From assembly GCA_014621425.1 (NCBI GenBank), contig JAANBB010000006.1, forward strand, positions 186,001 through 250,000: a DNA stretch of 64,000 nucleotides, given 5' to 3'. The notes under the pieces are model-generated. The model searched no databases and was not told the origin of the DNA. It saw only the letters and a program-made list of their open reading frames with translations. The position numbers and the translations under genes were made by a program. This stretch comes from Cylindrodendrum hubeiense (Eukaryota; Ascomycota; Sordariomycetes; Hypocreales; Nectriaceae). Positions 1 to 11,481 of this stretch are shown here, piece after piece. Within the stretch, counting starts at the first letter, position 1. Every line of letters begins with the position of its first letter.

Positions 1-1355
1 TGTAGCAGACACCCTAGAAGATGATGATATCGACTATCCAGAAGGCGGTTTCGAGGCATGGATGGTTGTGGTCGGTGCCTGGTGTGCAATGATTCCACCG
101 ATGGGTCTCATTAATACCTTGGCTGTCCTTCAAGCTTGGGTGTCAGAAAACGAGCTACCAGAAATAAATGAGAGCAAGACGGGATGGATCTTCAGCTGTT
201 ACGCGTTCTTCATCACTGCTTGTGGCGCACAAGTCGGTTAGTACTACTCAAACAAAAAGCTCCCTTGGTGATGGTATCACTCTAATGATTCGATCTCGCA
301 GGTCCTATTTTTGACGCACACAATATCAGGGTGCTATTATTGCCCGGTTCTATCGGGGTTGTCGCATCCATGATCTTCCTAAGCCTGTCGCGAGGTATGA
401 TGGCGCGGTTTTCTTTCGATAACACAGTAAATGCTAATGAATGCCGCCAGAATTTTACCAGTTCCTTCTCTCCTTTGGTGTCTTGGGCGGTATTTCTGCG
501 TCCCTCATCTTTAATCCGAGTTTATCAGTCATCGGTCACTGGTTTTGTAAGCGCCGGGCTTTCGCAACTGGCCTGGCATGCACTGCAGGAGGACTCGGTG
601 GAGTTGCCTTTTCTCTCATCATCTTATATCTTGCGCCTCGCATCGGCTTCCCCTGGGCGATTCGTGTCATTGCTTTCATCTCTGCTGGCCTCTTAGCCGT
701 CGCCAACATCCTTCTACGAAAGCGGATACCTGATAATAAGAAAGCTAGGGTATCTATCAACTTCGGGCTCCTTCGGAATACCAAGTTTGCAGTAACGGTC
801 TTGGCCATTTTCTTCGTCGAGTTTGCCGTCTTCATCCCTTACTCGTATATATCCTCATACGCTCTTTATCACGGCTTTAGCTCAGAAAAGGCATACCTGC
901 TCAATGTGCTTCTGAACGCAGGCGCCATACCCGGCCGTATTTTGCCTGGTTACATTGCAGACCGCTTTGGTGCGTTTAACACAATGTGCGCTACCACATT
1001 GACATGCGCAGCCTTTATCTTGGGCCTGTGGTCAATCGCAGGCGGCGATGAAGCGAAAACGATGTCATTTTCTGTACTCTTCGGCTTCTGGTCTGGGGCA
1101 GCTATCAGTCTCTCGCCAGTCTGTGTGTCACGCGTATGCAGGATTGAAGACTACGGGAAATCTAACGGTATGGCATACTTTATTGCCAGCTTTGGTGCTC
1201 TGATTGGGATTCCCATCGCCGGGGCGTTGTTGGATTCAACCAGTAACCCCTACCAATCGCTCATCATGTTTGCGGGAGGATTCTACGTGGCAGCATTTAT
1301 TGCATTTTGTGTTGCTCGGGGTATCGCTGGCGGGTGGAAACTGGTACCATTTTAG
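1..1355 (+). CDS. MFS monocarboxylate-type transporter, 5' end cut by window
   Basis: Polytopic plasma-membrane permease of the major facilitator superfamily, monocarboxylate/Mch-like branch. It enters the window already in frame (codons start at base 2). I read three exons: <1-236, 302-394 and 451-1355, with phase-1 junctions that rebuild the family signatures GPIFD and EFYQF. Visible features are the N-terminal YPEGGFEAWMVVVGAW segment (first membrane helix), the Gx(I/F)D loop, a tract of hydrophobic helices, and the central IPDNKKAR loop before the second six-helix half. The start codon and the first few residues lie outside the window. Substrate cannot be told; relatives carry monocarboxylates, riboflavin or nothing known. 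It converges on the MFS gene at 1754-3471. Confidence 0.88.
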
Positions 1356-1753
1356 ATCAAGATACGGCATATCGTGCGAACAGTCCGACACAGTATCTTC
1401 GTGCGGGTCTGTCCACAATGCCGCTGACATACGCCAACCAAGAAATGGGCAGTCAGAATGCTCGTCACATGTTATCATATTTTAGGTAGCGTATTCGTCA
1501 AATACTGAGGCAAAATAAACAGCAGTCAAGGGCTGCGTGGAAGCTGGGCATGAGCCCCTAAAAGTAACAAAGTAATATCTAGGTCAGAGGGCAAAAGTTT
1601 GATAAAGCATAATGTGATGCCTAGTAAAGAACGAAACCGGCTTTGCCTTAAATATCCCTGTTGACTCGCATAGCTCACGTCTCAATCCCTGAAACCCCCA
1701 AATCTATCCGACACAGTAGGTGAATTAATCGGCAAGTCAGGACCATTGCTCCA
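1356..1753. other. Convergent 3' intergenic gap
   Basis: About 400 bases between two stop codons of convergent transporter genes. It should hold both 3' UTRs and polyadenylation signals. I see no coding evidence, RNA gene or clear repeat. Confidence 0.5.
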
Positions 1754-3471
1754 CTACAGCTCTACCGGAAAGCGAGTTCTCAACGTCTCGCCGTAGCGGT
1801 AAAACAACCACGGCACCGGCGTAAAAGCTAAGCAGATGAACCCCAACACGCTATTTCCCCAACCCAGCCCCAACTTCTCATACAACGGTGACGCAGCAAG
1901 ACTGAGAAATGCACCAAACGGAGACCGGATAAGCAAGTTCGCCGCAAGGGCCGAAGCGGCCGCTTCCGCTCCGAAAGCATCGACCAGGTAGATCTGTCCA
2001 GGAATGACCACAAACAGGGACCCAAGACCGACGATGAAAGTTCCCAAGATTGGTACAATCCAGTGTGTGTGGTAGTAGGCACTCCAGCCATACAAGAAGC
2101 AGCCAAGAGGGGTGATGGGACCGAACCATTTCATTAGAATGAGGCGCTTCTCCGGTTTGGCAATGGCGCCCCCCTGCTTCTGTCCCAGCAGCTTGTCGCT
2201 GAGAATTGAAAAGAGCACCAAGCCAAGTACCATACCCAGGCCGAGGCCAAGGTAGGCTAGGCCAGCAATACCTGCGTCGAAACCGTATACTCCCTCAAAC
2301 AGAGACGGGAAGGTGGTAAAGAGCAAGAAGATAAGGCCGAAGAGTACTCCCGTGTAAAGCGAAACGAGTAGAACAATGGGCGAGAAAATGAGCATCTTCA
2401 GTGGGCGCACGATGGCACGGAGGAGCATTTGGCGAGGGGTCCCTTCCTTGGTCACCTTCGGCACCAGTTTGTCGTTTCCAGTTTCCTTGCGCATCCGCTC
2501 TGCTTTCCGCTGAAGTAAGACGACGGCGTTTGTTTCTCGCGTGAAGATAAAGGTGGCAGCGCCGATGACTCCGGACTAAAGATGCGATCAGTTAGAACTC
2601 TACTATGGGGATTCAGCAAGTATATCTCACTAAAATCATGATGATTCGAAACGTCCAGCGCCAGCCAACATTTTCAGACACGAAGCCACCCATGATGGGT
2701 CCAATGACCTGTGCCGTTTGTCAGTACCAGTTACGAGTATTCGTAAAACAATCACATACAGGTCCGATGAGCGGTCCCATTGCAAACAACGCCATCGCCT
2801 TTCCTCGTTGCTCCTGTGGAGTGATGTCGGCGACCGTACCCCCTCCAATGCTCATGGGGCCCGAGGCAGCACAGCCACATATAATTCGAAAGGCAAGGAA
2901 CATGCCAACATCGGTGCTGAATGCACACCCAATGGTGAAAGCGAAGTAGGCGATGTTGCAGAAGTGGTAGATGATGAGGCGACCATACAATTCGGAGAGA
3001 GGTGCCAGGATGATAGGGCCCAGGGCGAAGCCAAGGACATAGAGACTGACTGTCATCGCCTCGACCGTGGAATCAGTGACTCGGAACTCGTCGGCCAGCT
3101 GCTGTGCTCCAGGAGCGAACATGGTTGCAGCGAGGTTTCTAATTGTGAGTGTCAGCAACGACTCGGTGCTATAGTTATAGAGGGAGTACTGACGCCGAGA
3201 GTGAGAAGAGACTGACGATGACTACATGCATGTTCTTCTTCGACGATGACCAGTTGAGAGGATTTTCAGGATCATCTGGACCATCCCAATCAACGATATT
3301 AGGGTCCGTGTTTGGCTCGTTGACGACAGTTCCGGCAGGCGATGTTTGCTTCTCGATGTCTTCAGCCTCTGCGCCCGCGCCCCCAGCACCTGTCTCCAGT
3401 TGGCGATACGAAAGCCGTTGGGTGGACATTTCGAAGCCGTTGTTATTGTCGTAGATGCGCGGACTCGGCAT
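1754..3471 (-). CDS. MFS drug/toxin-type transporter (DHA1 family)
   Basis: Predicted 518-residue proton antiporter of the DHA1 multidrug-resistance group. Exons on the minus strand: 3471-3194, 3138-2760, 2708-2631 and 2575-1754; all three junctions keep frame. The N-terminal ~75 residues are hydrophilic and end with the DPENPLNWSSSKK motif typical of fungal DHA1 proteins. Next come the first helix, VSLYVLGFALGPI (motif C-like), the PLSELYGR loop (motif A) and VIGPIMGGF in the fourth to fifth helices. A central loop with charged residues (QRKAERMRKETGNDK) separates the halves. The family exports drugs, fungal metabolites or polyamines. No biosynthetic backbone gene lies nearby, so no particular cargo is implied. 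The first donor is GTCAGT, slightly off consensus. Confidence 0.88.
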
Positions 3472-4344
3472 TGAAGCTTGTTTTTTGTCTGAAATGAGTG
3501 TGAGGTAGGGGGTAGAAATGATGACTGCACGAAGTCCAGTAGGAGATGCGAGTCAAGATGTCGACACCGGTTCAATTTCTCTCCCGAATCGGCAGGTGCG
3601 GTCTTAAGAACAAAGAGGGTGGCTAAGAAAATAAGGAAATGACCCAAACGTCCCTGTCAAGCCCCCTTAACGCGTCAGACTCTTGTCCGATCATCCGCGT
3701 TGTCAGTAGCTGTCAGGGAGGGCATGATCCAATACGACACTAAAAGAACATCGTGAATGACTGCGCCCCATAAATTACTCAATTTATACCTCATAGCACC
3801 ACTATCTTCTAATTATATGCGCCCGCTTTGTCATGGCATGGGTCTCACGGTAACGTTTGTTGGTGAAAAGCGACGGAGACTCGGGGCGGAGGATCGGAGC
3901 GGGGTGGGGCTTGGAACCGCCGGCCCTAATCTCGAGTGCCCGGTGGTGCGGAGGCGAGCCGCAGGCTGACAGACAGCCATCGGAATCGGCTGACGAGTGC
4001 GGATAAATGTGCCGGCCGATTCCTCAAACTTGTGCCCGAGTAAAGACGAGATGCCTGTATCCGTTTCGACTACCTGGTATGCATGAGTGTGCATGTTGGT
4101 TGGTGCAGCCTTGTCGCAGCTCTCGCCACAACTTACATTCACAGGGTGTATGCAGGTGCTGCTGAGTGTCAGATATTCGTACTAAGGCGCTGTAGCTGGT
4201 TGGCCTTCAGGGCAAACGATTAGAATCAAGTACCAGCACATTGACCGCCGCAACAATTGGCTATGCTCATGCCGGCAATTTTTGAGGCGTCTTCTGAGTC
4301 GTCAGTGTCATCCTCAGCGTTGTCCAGTCGCAGTTTATTCAAGT

Positions 4345-4420
4345 CAGCGGATCAGCTCATCCGGGGCATCGGACGATCGGACGATCGGACGATTAGAGCT
4401 AAAAAGACCGCCGACCAATT
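4345..4420. repeat. Dispersed repeat copy 1 with (CGGACGAT)3
   Basis: Three tandem CGGACGAT units at 4370-4393, preceded by CATCCGGGGCAT and followed by AGAGCTAAAAAGACCGCCG. The same arrangement, with CGGAGGAT units, is found at 14909-14990. This suggests two diverged copies of one repetitive element, probably the end of a DNA transposon. Confidence 0.65.
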
Positions 4421-4445
4421 GACTTCCGTTACTCGTCATGCACTG

Positions 4446-4592
4446 CAATTTTAGCTGTTCGAGAGGAAGTCCTAAAAATTCACTTCACTCCATTTCATTT
4501 CACTCCATTTCACTTCACTGCAATTTTAGCCCTTCAAGGGCAGTTGGTCTGTGCTCCCTCCCTCCCTCCCTCCTTACACCCTCAATTTTAGC
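4446..4592. repeat. Three direct CAATTTTAGC repeats in low-complexity DNA
   Basis: Identical decamers start at 4446, 4521 and 4583. Between them lie CATTTCACTTCACTC repeats and a (CCCT)n tract. The layout resembles the subterminal repeats of hAT-like DNA transposons, but no transposase reading frame is present. Confidence 0.5.
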
Positions 4593-5848
4593 GGTCCAGG
4601 AGCGTTGGCTTGCCACACCCAACCTTCTACTAGCTCACATCGACTCCGATGTTTGAACGACTTATCAAGTGTACAAACCACGCTGCAATAATCACAGCAG
4701 GAGCAAGGTGCAGCTGGGTCAGCCCGGTGACATTGGATATGTTTGGCGGGCGAGACAAGTGAAAATTTGCTTTAAGAACCAAGAGAGAGGGATGCAAAGG
4801 CTGATGACAGCGAACGGTGCAAAGTACAGATGTGCTAAAGGGCCCTGGCTTGGCTGTATTATGACAATTGCGTAAAGACAGCCAAGACAGAGTCGAACCA
4901 TGGCCTAATCCTGAAGCGACCGTGGTAATGGAGGGGTGGCTAAAGTGGTTCCAACTATCTCAGCAGGAAGGAATTGGCGCTAATAAAGATCGCTAAACAC
5001 AAGGAGAAAAACTAGGCCTCTGGTTTTCCTACTTGCTACATGCGATTCGGTGAAAGGTGACTTGGATATCTTCGCAACCGAGATCGGGTTTTCAGGCAAT
5101 TATATTCTAGTCTTGGCCACTTGCTTCCAATAATGGAGAGAGGTAAATTTTAGTTGTTAATCATATATGTTCAGACAGTCGTCAAATATGACGTGCGCGA
5201 CGAACTCAGAACTATTTTCGCATTGCTTTCCAAGAAGGCAAGTCGTATGCACAAAATGAATCTGCTAATATTAAGATAAACTCTGTATGAATTCTTTCTA
5301 AGCAACTCTCCTTTCTCCTAATAGAAACACCTGTCGTGATGGACGTGAACCTGCACCGGGCAAAACCAACCCGATCAGCAAAAAGATCTTGGTGTAGGGT
5401 AGTGTTTTACTCGCGACGAGAATCCAAGAATGACTCAACAATCACACATCAACCATGCAGGTCGTTGACAATCCGAGTGCACGGTGAGTATGATCATATA
5501 AAAGGAAGAGAGGTCATAAAATGGGATATAACCGTTGGGAATGAAATGCTGTAGTGACAGCTAGGCTTGAGCATATGAAAGCAAAGACACTGTTGGCACA
5601 CGCAGAGCTAACATAGTCTGGCAAAGGTGTGCTATAAACGAAGAGCCCGACAACACCATAGATATCCCTAATAGCTCTTGTAGCTCACGTGTTATTCTGG
5701 GCTAGCTAGTCATCGGACCTCAACACAATATGTATATTATCAGACCAAATCGTCAGACCCTGTAGATGTATAAATAACATCCCAAATATCGGAGTTTTTC
5801 CCCCTCTTAGACTAGGTGATCTATGTAGAGAATCAAAGCGAAAGACAT

Positions 5849-7379
5849 CTATGCCTCAATAGCTTTGGAAATTTCAGGATCGCTGGTGTGATCCTCGTCA
5901 AGCTGGGCTATTTCAGAGAGGCTGCTCTTATTCTTTTCAAGGTCCTCTCCTTTCCAAGCCACGTAACATGTGAATGGAACGCTCACAACAAAGACCACAA
6001 AGGAAACGGCAAGGTTTGTCATCAGTGAGATGTTGCTGTTTGACCCAATGCCATACGCAGCGGCAAATCCCACACTCTCGGCGGAACGGAGAATTCCAGT
6101 GGTATATGCAAGTGTATCGAGATCATCACTGAAGAGCCCAAGCATCCAGTACATCCAGACGACGGAAGCATTACCGGCAATACTAGTGTTCATGTTAACA
6201 AAATGGATTTTTGGGTTAATTCAAGGCTTGCAGCCTGACATACCTGAAAAGACAGTAGGCGGTTATGGCCTTGGCATAGCCAGGACTGAAAATGTCAAGA
6301 ACCGGCGGCGGATCCTGACTTTGGAGGGTGGCTTGGAGATAGAAGTTCATGACCCACTGGACCACAAATATGAGTAGCATTGAATACCAGCCAAATGCCC
6401 CAAGGGTACGTCGAGACTTGGAGACTTTCTTAGAGTCTAGAAGAAAACCCCAAAGCATCGTGGCAACTATTCCACAGATTGTCTGGACGAAGCCGGCCAA
6501 CGCACGACCCCCAACTGAAAAATAAACGGTGAGATAATTGGACTGATAGGTGTAGCTCCAACGAACGGTGATGAAAATAGGCAAGAGTAGCATGACATGC
6601 TTTGACTTGCTCACCTTCCACAGGCCAGAAAGGCCTTCCTTTAGAGGAATGGCGGTCTTCCCTGACTTAAAGGTGGGCACTGTACCGTCTGTTCTGAGCA
6701 GCTTATCCGGCGGGGAAATGGTGAGCGATAGAGGAAGTCCCAGACAGGACAACGCGATCAGGGCTAGATAGGTGTTTGGAGTAACACTCCCCTGACTCGA
6801 GTTATGAACGTTGAGACTCAACTGAACCGAACTTCCAATTACAGTACCAAATAACCCGATGGCCATCCATATGCCGATATAGGTACCCCGGTTGTGAGCT
6901 TCGGGGTACGCAACTGCAATAGCCGCCTCGGATGTCCATAGGGCGGCCGCAGAAAATCCACAGGTAACAGAACCTAGTATCAGAAACCACTGAGTCCCGT
7001 ATACGCTGTTGCAGTAAAGTGCGCCAAAGTAAGGAGTATACCCAATGGTTCCGAAGACAAGAATCCACTTGAGGCTGAAGCGGTTTCCTAGGACGGCGAA
7101 GAGAGGACTCATGACAATCATGATAACGTATGTAATGACATTGACAGCGTTGACAAAGTAAGGGCTGGCCAAGCCGCCTGCTCCCATACCTGTGTTTTTT
7201 ATTTAGTATTTGGCATTGTTTGATGAGGAGTGATGGGAACATAACGCACTGGCCAATGCTGTCCAGATTCCTTGCTGGGTAAAGCTCACGATACCAAGGA
7301 CAATAGCTTGGTACAGTGTTCCTCGGAACCAACGCCTAACAGCTCCATAGCTATTAGATAAAGATTGTGCTTCACCCAT
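5849..7379 (-). CDS. UNC93-like (DUF895) MFS transporter
   Basis: Predicted 469-residue polytopic membrane protein of the UNC93/DUF895 branch of the MFS, close to fungal proteins of unknown substrate. Exons: 7379-7250, 7189-6244 and 6182-5849, with phase-1 and phase-2 junctions that restore the frame. The start is the ATG at 7379, giving MGEAQSLSNSYGAVRRW before the first helix. Family features include the FTQQGIW...SMGAGG first helix and loop, an ANAV-like FVNAVNVITYV helix, GYTPYFGALYCNS, the TSEAAIAVAYPE loop and GTYIGIWMAIG. The C-terminal tail is acidic (EIAQLDEDHTSDPEIS). A CATAAATA element lies about 90 bp upstream. Animal UNC93 relatives act in receptor trafficking or ion-channel regulation, but that does not transfer to fungi. 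Confidence 0.88.
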
Positions 7380-8666
7380 CTTGGGTCTTGGGAGTGATAA
7401 AATGGGAGAGATTTCTCATGAATCTGGAGGATGATGTATCAAATTGAGTTGAGGGGGGCAGGAGAGTCGGGGTATTTATGAGTCGGGAGTCTCTCCCGAC
7501 ATTTCCTAGCCTTGAAAATGAGGGGTGGGATATTGACCTAGTCCAAGGATGCGCTTGTAAATTCTTCAGTGGCCCCCTGCTCTTCAACAAGGTTAGTTCC
7601 CTAAGCCACTTGAGCCATGGTACTACTAATCACCATCTTCGTTCTACGGTCTGCAACGTTGCAGGAACGGCGGCAAAGGCTGCTTGCGAGCTTTCTCACT
7701 GCTGCTCACACCATCGCAAGGTCTTATAGTACTAGTACAGAAGCGACAATAGAGCCTAACAGCCTGAAAATATACCAAGCTAATGAATCAGACGTGTATT
7801 CAGGTAGGTTCCTCTTCGCCGATTCACACGACCAATATTTTTGAAGCCTGAGGTAGTGGTCAAACTTTGATCCAGAAGTCCATGAATCAAGATTAAAAAA
7901 ACTGGTTCGTTATCGCATTTGGTACACAGAATGTGCTGATAATGGATGAGCTGGCAGAAGAATATCACTGCAATTACGTTCAGTGGACCAGAGTCGGGAC
8001 TCAAGATGGCGTTATCTCATCCCTTGAAGCACCGCATTAATGCAGATTACGTACGTTCCCTTTGAAATGCGTTGTGAGCGAATCGCCCAATAAGATATCC
8101 TTAGAGAATCTGATTTTCCTGAGGCCCACACCGTGGATGACCGGGAATATTTTCCTAATTGGTCTGACGGGGTGAAGCGAGTTGACCCGACCCTAGAAGC
8201 TAGTATCCGCCGACTTGGCAGAAGCGCACTAGGAGATGATGTGATCAGATCCCATGAAGCACCTCATTCACGTATGCCGCGTACCTCGCCATGAAAATAC
8301 TCCATGAGGATAATATGGGATGGGATGTGTCTGAAAGATCTCCAGGTGCTAGTCAGGGTGTTCCCATCATCACATGGATTTAACCGTGAAGAATCTCGGT
8401 GATGGGACGCATGTCCATATTTTTCTGCTCCAGCTGAGCATGGCTGGATCCCGAACCCCACTCTCTTCATCTCCACATCCAGCATTGTACATGCTTCAAA
8501 ATGGTAGTCTGTCCGTTGTCGGAATCCTTACAGTGGTAGACAGTTTCGGTTTACACGGTGCTGTAGCGCAGCTTCTTTTTGTCAAAACCTCGGAATTTAA
8601 CAACTGAATGGTTCCTCCAAAATTCCAGATTAAAGAAATTAAAACATCGTACCGAATATCAACACC
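7380..8666. other. Divergent intergenic/promoter region
   Basis: Lies between the UNC93-like gene (minus) and the oxygenase-like gene (plus), so it should hold both promoters. A TATA-like CATAAATA on the minus strand near 7470 could serve the transporter. Two imperfect ~45 bp copies around ATCCCTTGAAGCACC (about 8000-8040) and ATCCCATGAAGCACC (about 8232-8275) are visible. No coding evidence. Confidence 0.45.
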
Positions 8667-9866
8667 ATGACCGTTGTCGACACCTTTGTTTCCCAGGTTG
8701 CATCTGTTTCTACCCCAGAGACTGTCAACAATGCATCCCTAAAAGCGGAAAGTTCATCAACCTTTGACCCTTCAAAGCATCTGCAATTCGTATCACCTTC
8801 CAAAGTATGGTCAATGAAAGAGTTGCAGTTTCCGGAAGACCAAGGTATCTCCCCTGTCAGCGTGTCAGAACCTTTTCGCCTGTTCTCGGACCAAGCCGTC
8901 CACAACATGCGAAACGAGATATTCTCCAAGAAGGTTTGGTCCAACCATCGGTTTGCAAGCAAATATGCGGAGTGTCAATTGAGAGGTTATGCTCGAGAGT
9001 ATGTCTTCTCTCAACTTGGATCAGGCAAGAGTATGGGAAACTAACTTGGCAACTAGTCACGCACCGTTTATATACAGTGCCTGGAAGAGCCCAGAGACAC
9101 TCGCCATCATTTCCAGGATTGCTGGCATTGATCTGGTTCCGTTGATGGACTACGAGATTGCCCATATCAATATTTCAGGTTCCACTGTGGACAATCTGAA
9201 TCCCTTGACAGAATCGACGAATGCGTCTCGCGAGACTAGCAAGGTGATCCCCGCCCCGTCACCTTCCGAATCAGTCGAAGAGAAGAACGATGCAATTGTC
9301 AGCTGGCACAAGGACAGTTATCCATTTGTATGTGTGACGATGCTTTCAGACTGCACCAATATGGTTGGTGGTGAGACCGCCTTGAAGACCGGCACAGGGC
9401 AAGTAATCAAGGTGCGCGGACCGGGCATGGTAAGTAGCACAGCAATATACGTCATTGAGTTATGGGAAGCGGCTGCTAACAAGACTCTAATCACCAGGGC
9501 TATGCTGTCGTTCTCCAGGGGCGATACATTGACCATCAAGCTCTCCGCGCCTTTGGTGGGACAGAGCGAATCAGCATGGTCACGTCGTTCCGCGCTCGTT
9601 CGTCGGGAATTAAAGATGATACGGTTCTAAAACTCGTGCGACCTATCTCTAACATTGATGAGCTTTATGAAGAATACTCGGAATATCGGTTTCAGATGAT
9701 GGAAGATCGGTTCCGTGAGGCTCGTCAGCTTATGACGGAGAAGTTGAGAAACAAAGCACCTTACAGTGTGGCAGAGACGAAGGCGTTTATCCGCGAGCAA
9801 ATCGAATTCTTGCAGCAGATGGACGAGCAGATCATCGAGCATGTTGGCGGCAAGATTGTATCATAG
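8667..9866 (+). CDS. 2-oxoglutarate/Fe(II)-dependent oxygenase-like protein
   Basis: Three exons, 8667-8998, 9057-9429 and 9498-9866, give about 357 residues. The first junction (phase 2) yields YARDHAPFIYS and the second (phase 0) yields GPGMGYAVV. The double-stranded beta-helix metal triad is visible. SWHKDSYPFVCVTML supplies the HxD pair. GRYIDHQALRAFGGTERIS supplies the distal His, and the arginine in ERISMVTSFR is the usual 2-oxoglutarate anchor. After the core comes a charged helical tail, rich in Glu/Arg, ending HVGGKIVS. No signal peptide or membrane segment, so probably soluble and intracellular. This matches uncharacterised fungal Fe2OG-dioxygenase-domain proteins; the substrate is unknown. 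No cluster partner sits next to it. Confidence 0.85.
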
Positions 9867-11481
9867 GACAGTAGCTGGATGGTATGACGCATACAATCCG
9901 TTTCGTGTCTAAATTGCCAGATTGCATTCCCCGCCGTCAGATAATGACGGATCCATTGAGAAAGCCGCCGTACAGTGCACTGTGATTTCTGAGAACTGAA
10001 AAATTACTCGCGTAGGTCCAATGTGTGGCAGGGTGACCCTCGGCCCAAGATACGAGTCATGTTAGACTGGAAGTGCGTAAGCGAAGAGGGAGGCTAACTC
10101 CGGAGGGCCACGCATGTGAGAACTACTAAATGGCGTGATATCGTGCTAAAGTTCTACACTGGTCATGTCATTAACAGTGTCCCAAGTGAAGTGGAGCTTG
10201 TGGGAAAATGGTAGTTCACCACAGGCTTCTTGTCGCTGGGGACGTAAAGACCCAGGACTGCACATGCGCGATTTGAGGTGGGGAGACTAGCCGGCTTCTC
10301 CTCGAAGGAATCGCATGGAAAGTCACTAGGCCAACTGTAGCTGGTGCTGGCCTACTAGACTTGGTTCATGCAAGCATATGAGACGAAGCGACTCCACTAC
10401 GAGCGCGCGTTCTCCGAAACATCCCGTGGCTTGTCAGGGTTTGAATCAGAATTTCTCCCCAATGGAAACCTCTGGCACTCCCGACTGAAGCGAGCCCCGA
10501 AATGAAATACTCGGCCAGGGGGCGACAAGACGCAATATGCAGCCCATCGAGATTGACAATTGCGTGATTTCCCTCATGTGTTAAAAATGTGTAACCTTCG
10601 GCGATATAGGGGTGTAGACGTATTCTTGGCTCTCATGGGATGAGTGCGGGCTGCCCTTGATGGGAGATTCCGCTGGGCTAGGGAGCCCGGTATTCCAGCA
10701 TGACAGGCAGTCAAAGACCGCTGTGGAGGAGAATTTTAAGAATGGAAAAGAGCCTTCCATCAGAGTCATCAGTTCTGCTGGCCAACTTGATCAATGTTGC
10801 AATTGTTGGCCTAATTCGAGATAATCGCTGGTCAATGGAATGATGCTATGAATTGCAACCGTAGAGCTTGCTTAATTGAACCCATTTCCATCGACTTCAA
10901 CATTGATTTCACTTTGATTTGCAGGTGGTTCGGGGCAGTTCTTAGCCAACGGGTGCAGTGCCCGGATGTAATGCAGTGTCTATTCGGTGTCTGTCATCTA
11001 TAAATCCATCACTCTCAAGCGCAGCAGAGTGGATGTGGGGGATGGTCGATGCTGGTAAAGGCCTGTTTTCAAGGACTTGGGATACACGAGCATGGATTGT
11101 AATAAAACTACTCACAATCAATCGTCTTTACAGAGTCTTGACTCAGTCTTGACACATGCATCGAGACGCTTCTGGCTGACAACATGGCGGCTGGCAACGG
11201 GAGTCGTCGTGGGTGCACGGGCCGCAGTGGTAGATTTACCACTGTGGCCCGTGCACCGCCTGGCATCTGCGAGTTGCTAGAACAATCATCAAGTTACACC
11301 TCATCCGTCCAGTTCAAGTAATTGTACAAGCCATGATAGTATGACGTATTCATTGTTGCCATGGCTTTAATGACGACACATTGGGTAATATTGGTTGGCA
11401 ATGCTTGCCTCCTCATAGTCATAATGCTATCTAGTTAAGCCATTATCAAACATCATCGCATTCTTTCATGAGTCCCCCAGT
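9867..11481. other. Intergenic region
   Basis: About 1.6 kb between the oxygenase-like gene and the convergent SET-domain gene. No ORF with family signatures was found. A strong short hairpin at 11212-11257 is the only structure I can point to. Confidence 0.45.
11212..11257. repeat. 46-bp near-perfect hairpin (21-bp arms, 4-nt loop)
   Basis: Left arm GGTGCACGGGCC...AGTGGTA and right arm TACCACT...GGCCCGTGCACC are inverted copies with a single G/A difference, which still allows a G-U pair in RNA. The loop is GATT. It could be a cruciform, a relic of transposon ends, a foldback-RNA precursor or a transcription-end structure for the SET gene, which stops about 225 bp away. Confidence 0.7.

Larger units (their letters stand above)
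3472..5848. other. Intergenic region with simple repeats and transposon-like debris
   Basis: Divides two minus-strand transporter genes and includes the promoter of the DHA1 gene. The short ORFs here lack family signatures. The middle part (4345-4600) holds tandem octamers, a run of TCCC repeats, CATTTCACTTCA repeats and three copies of CAATTTTAGC. Downstream of 4900 the DNA is AT-rich and featureless to me. Confidence 0.5.

Noticed and set aside
331..696. 121-codon ORF overlapping the first transporter
   Set aside because: Part exon 2 read on through intron 2 into the wrong frame; the spliced model has clear MFS motifs.
4257..4454. 65-codon Ser-rich ORF
   Set aside because: Product of the octamer and simple repeats; no conserved features.
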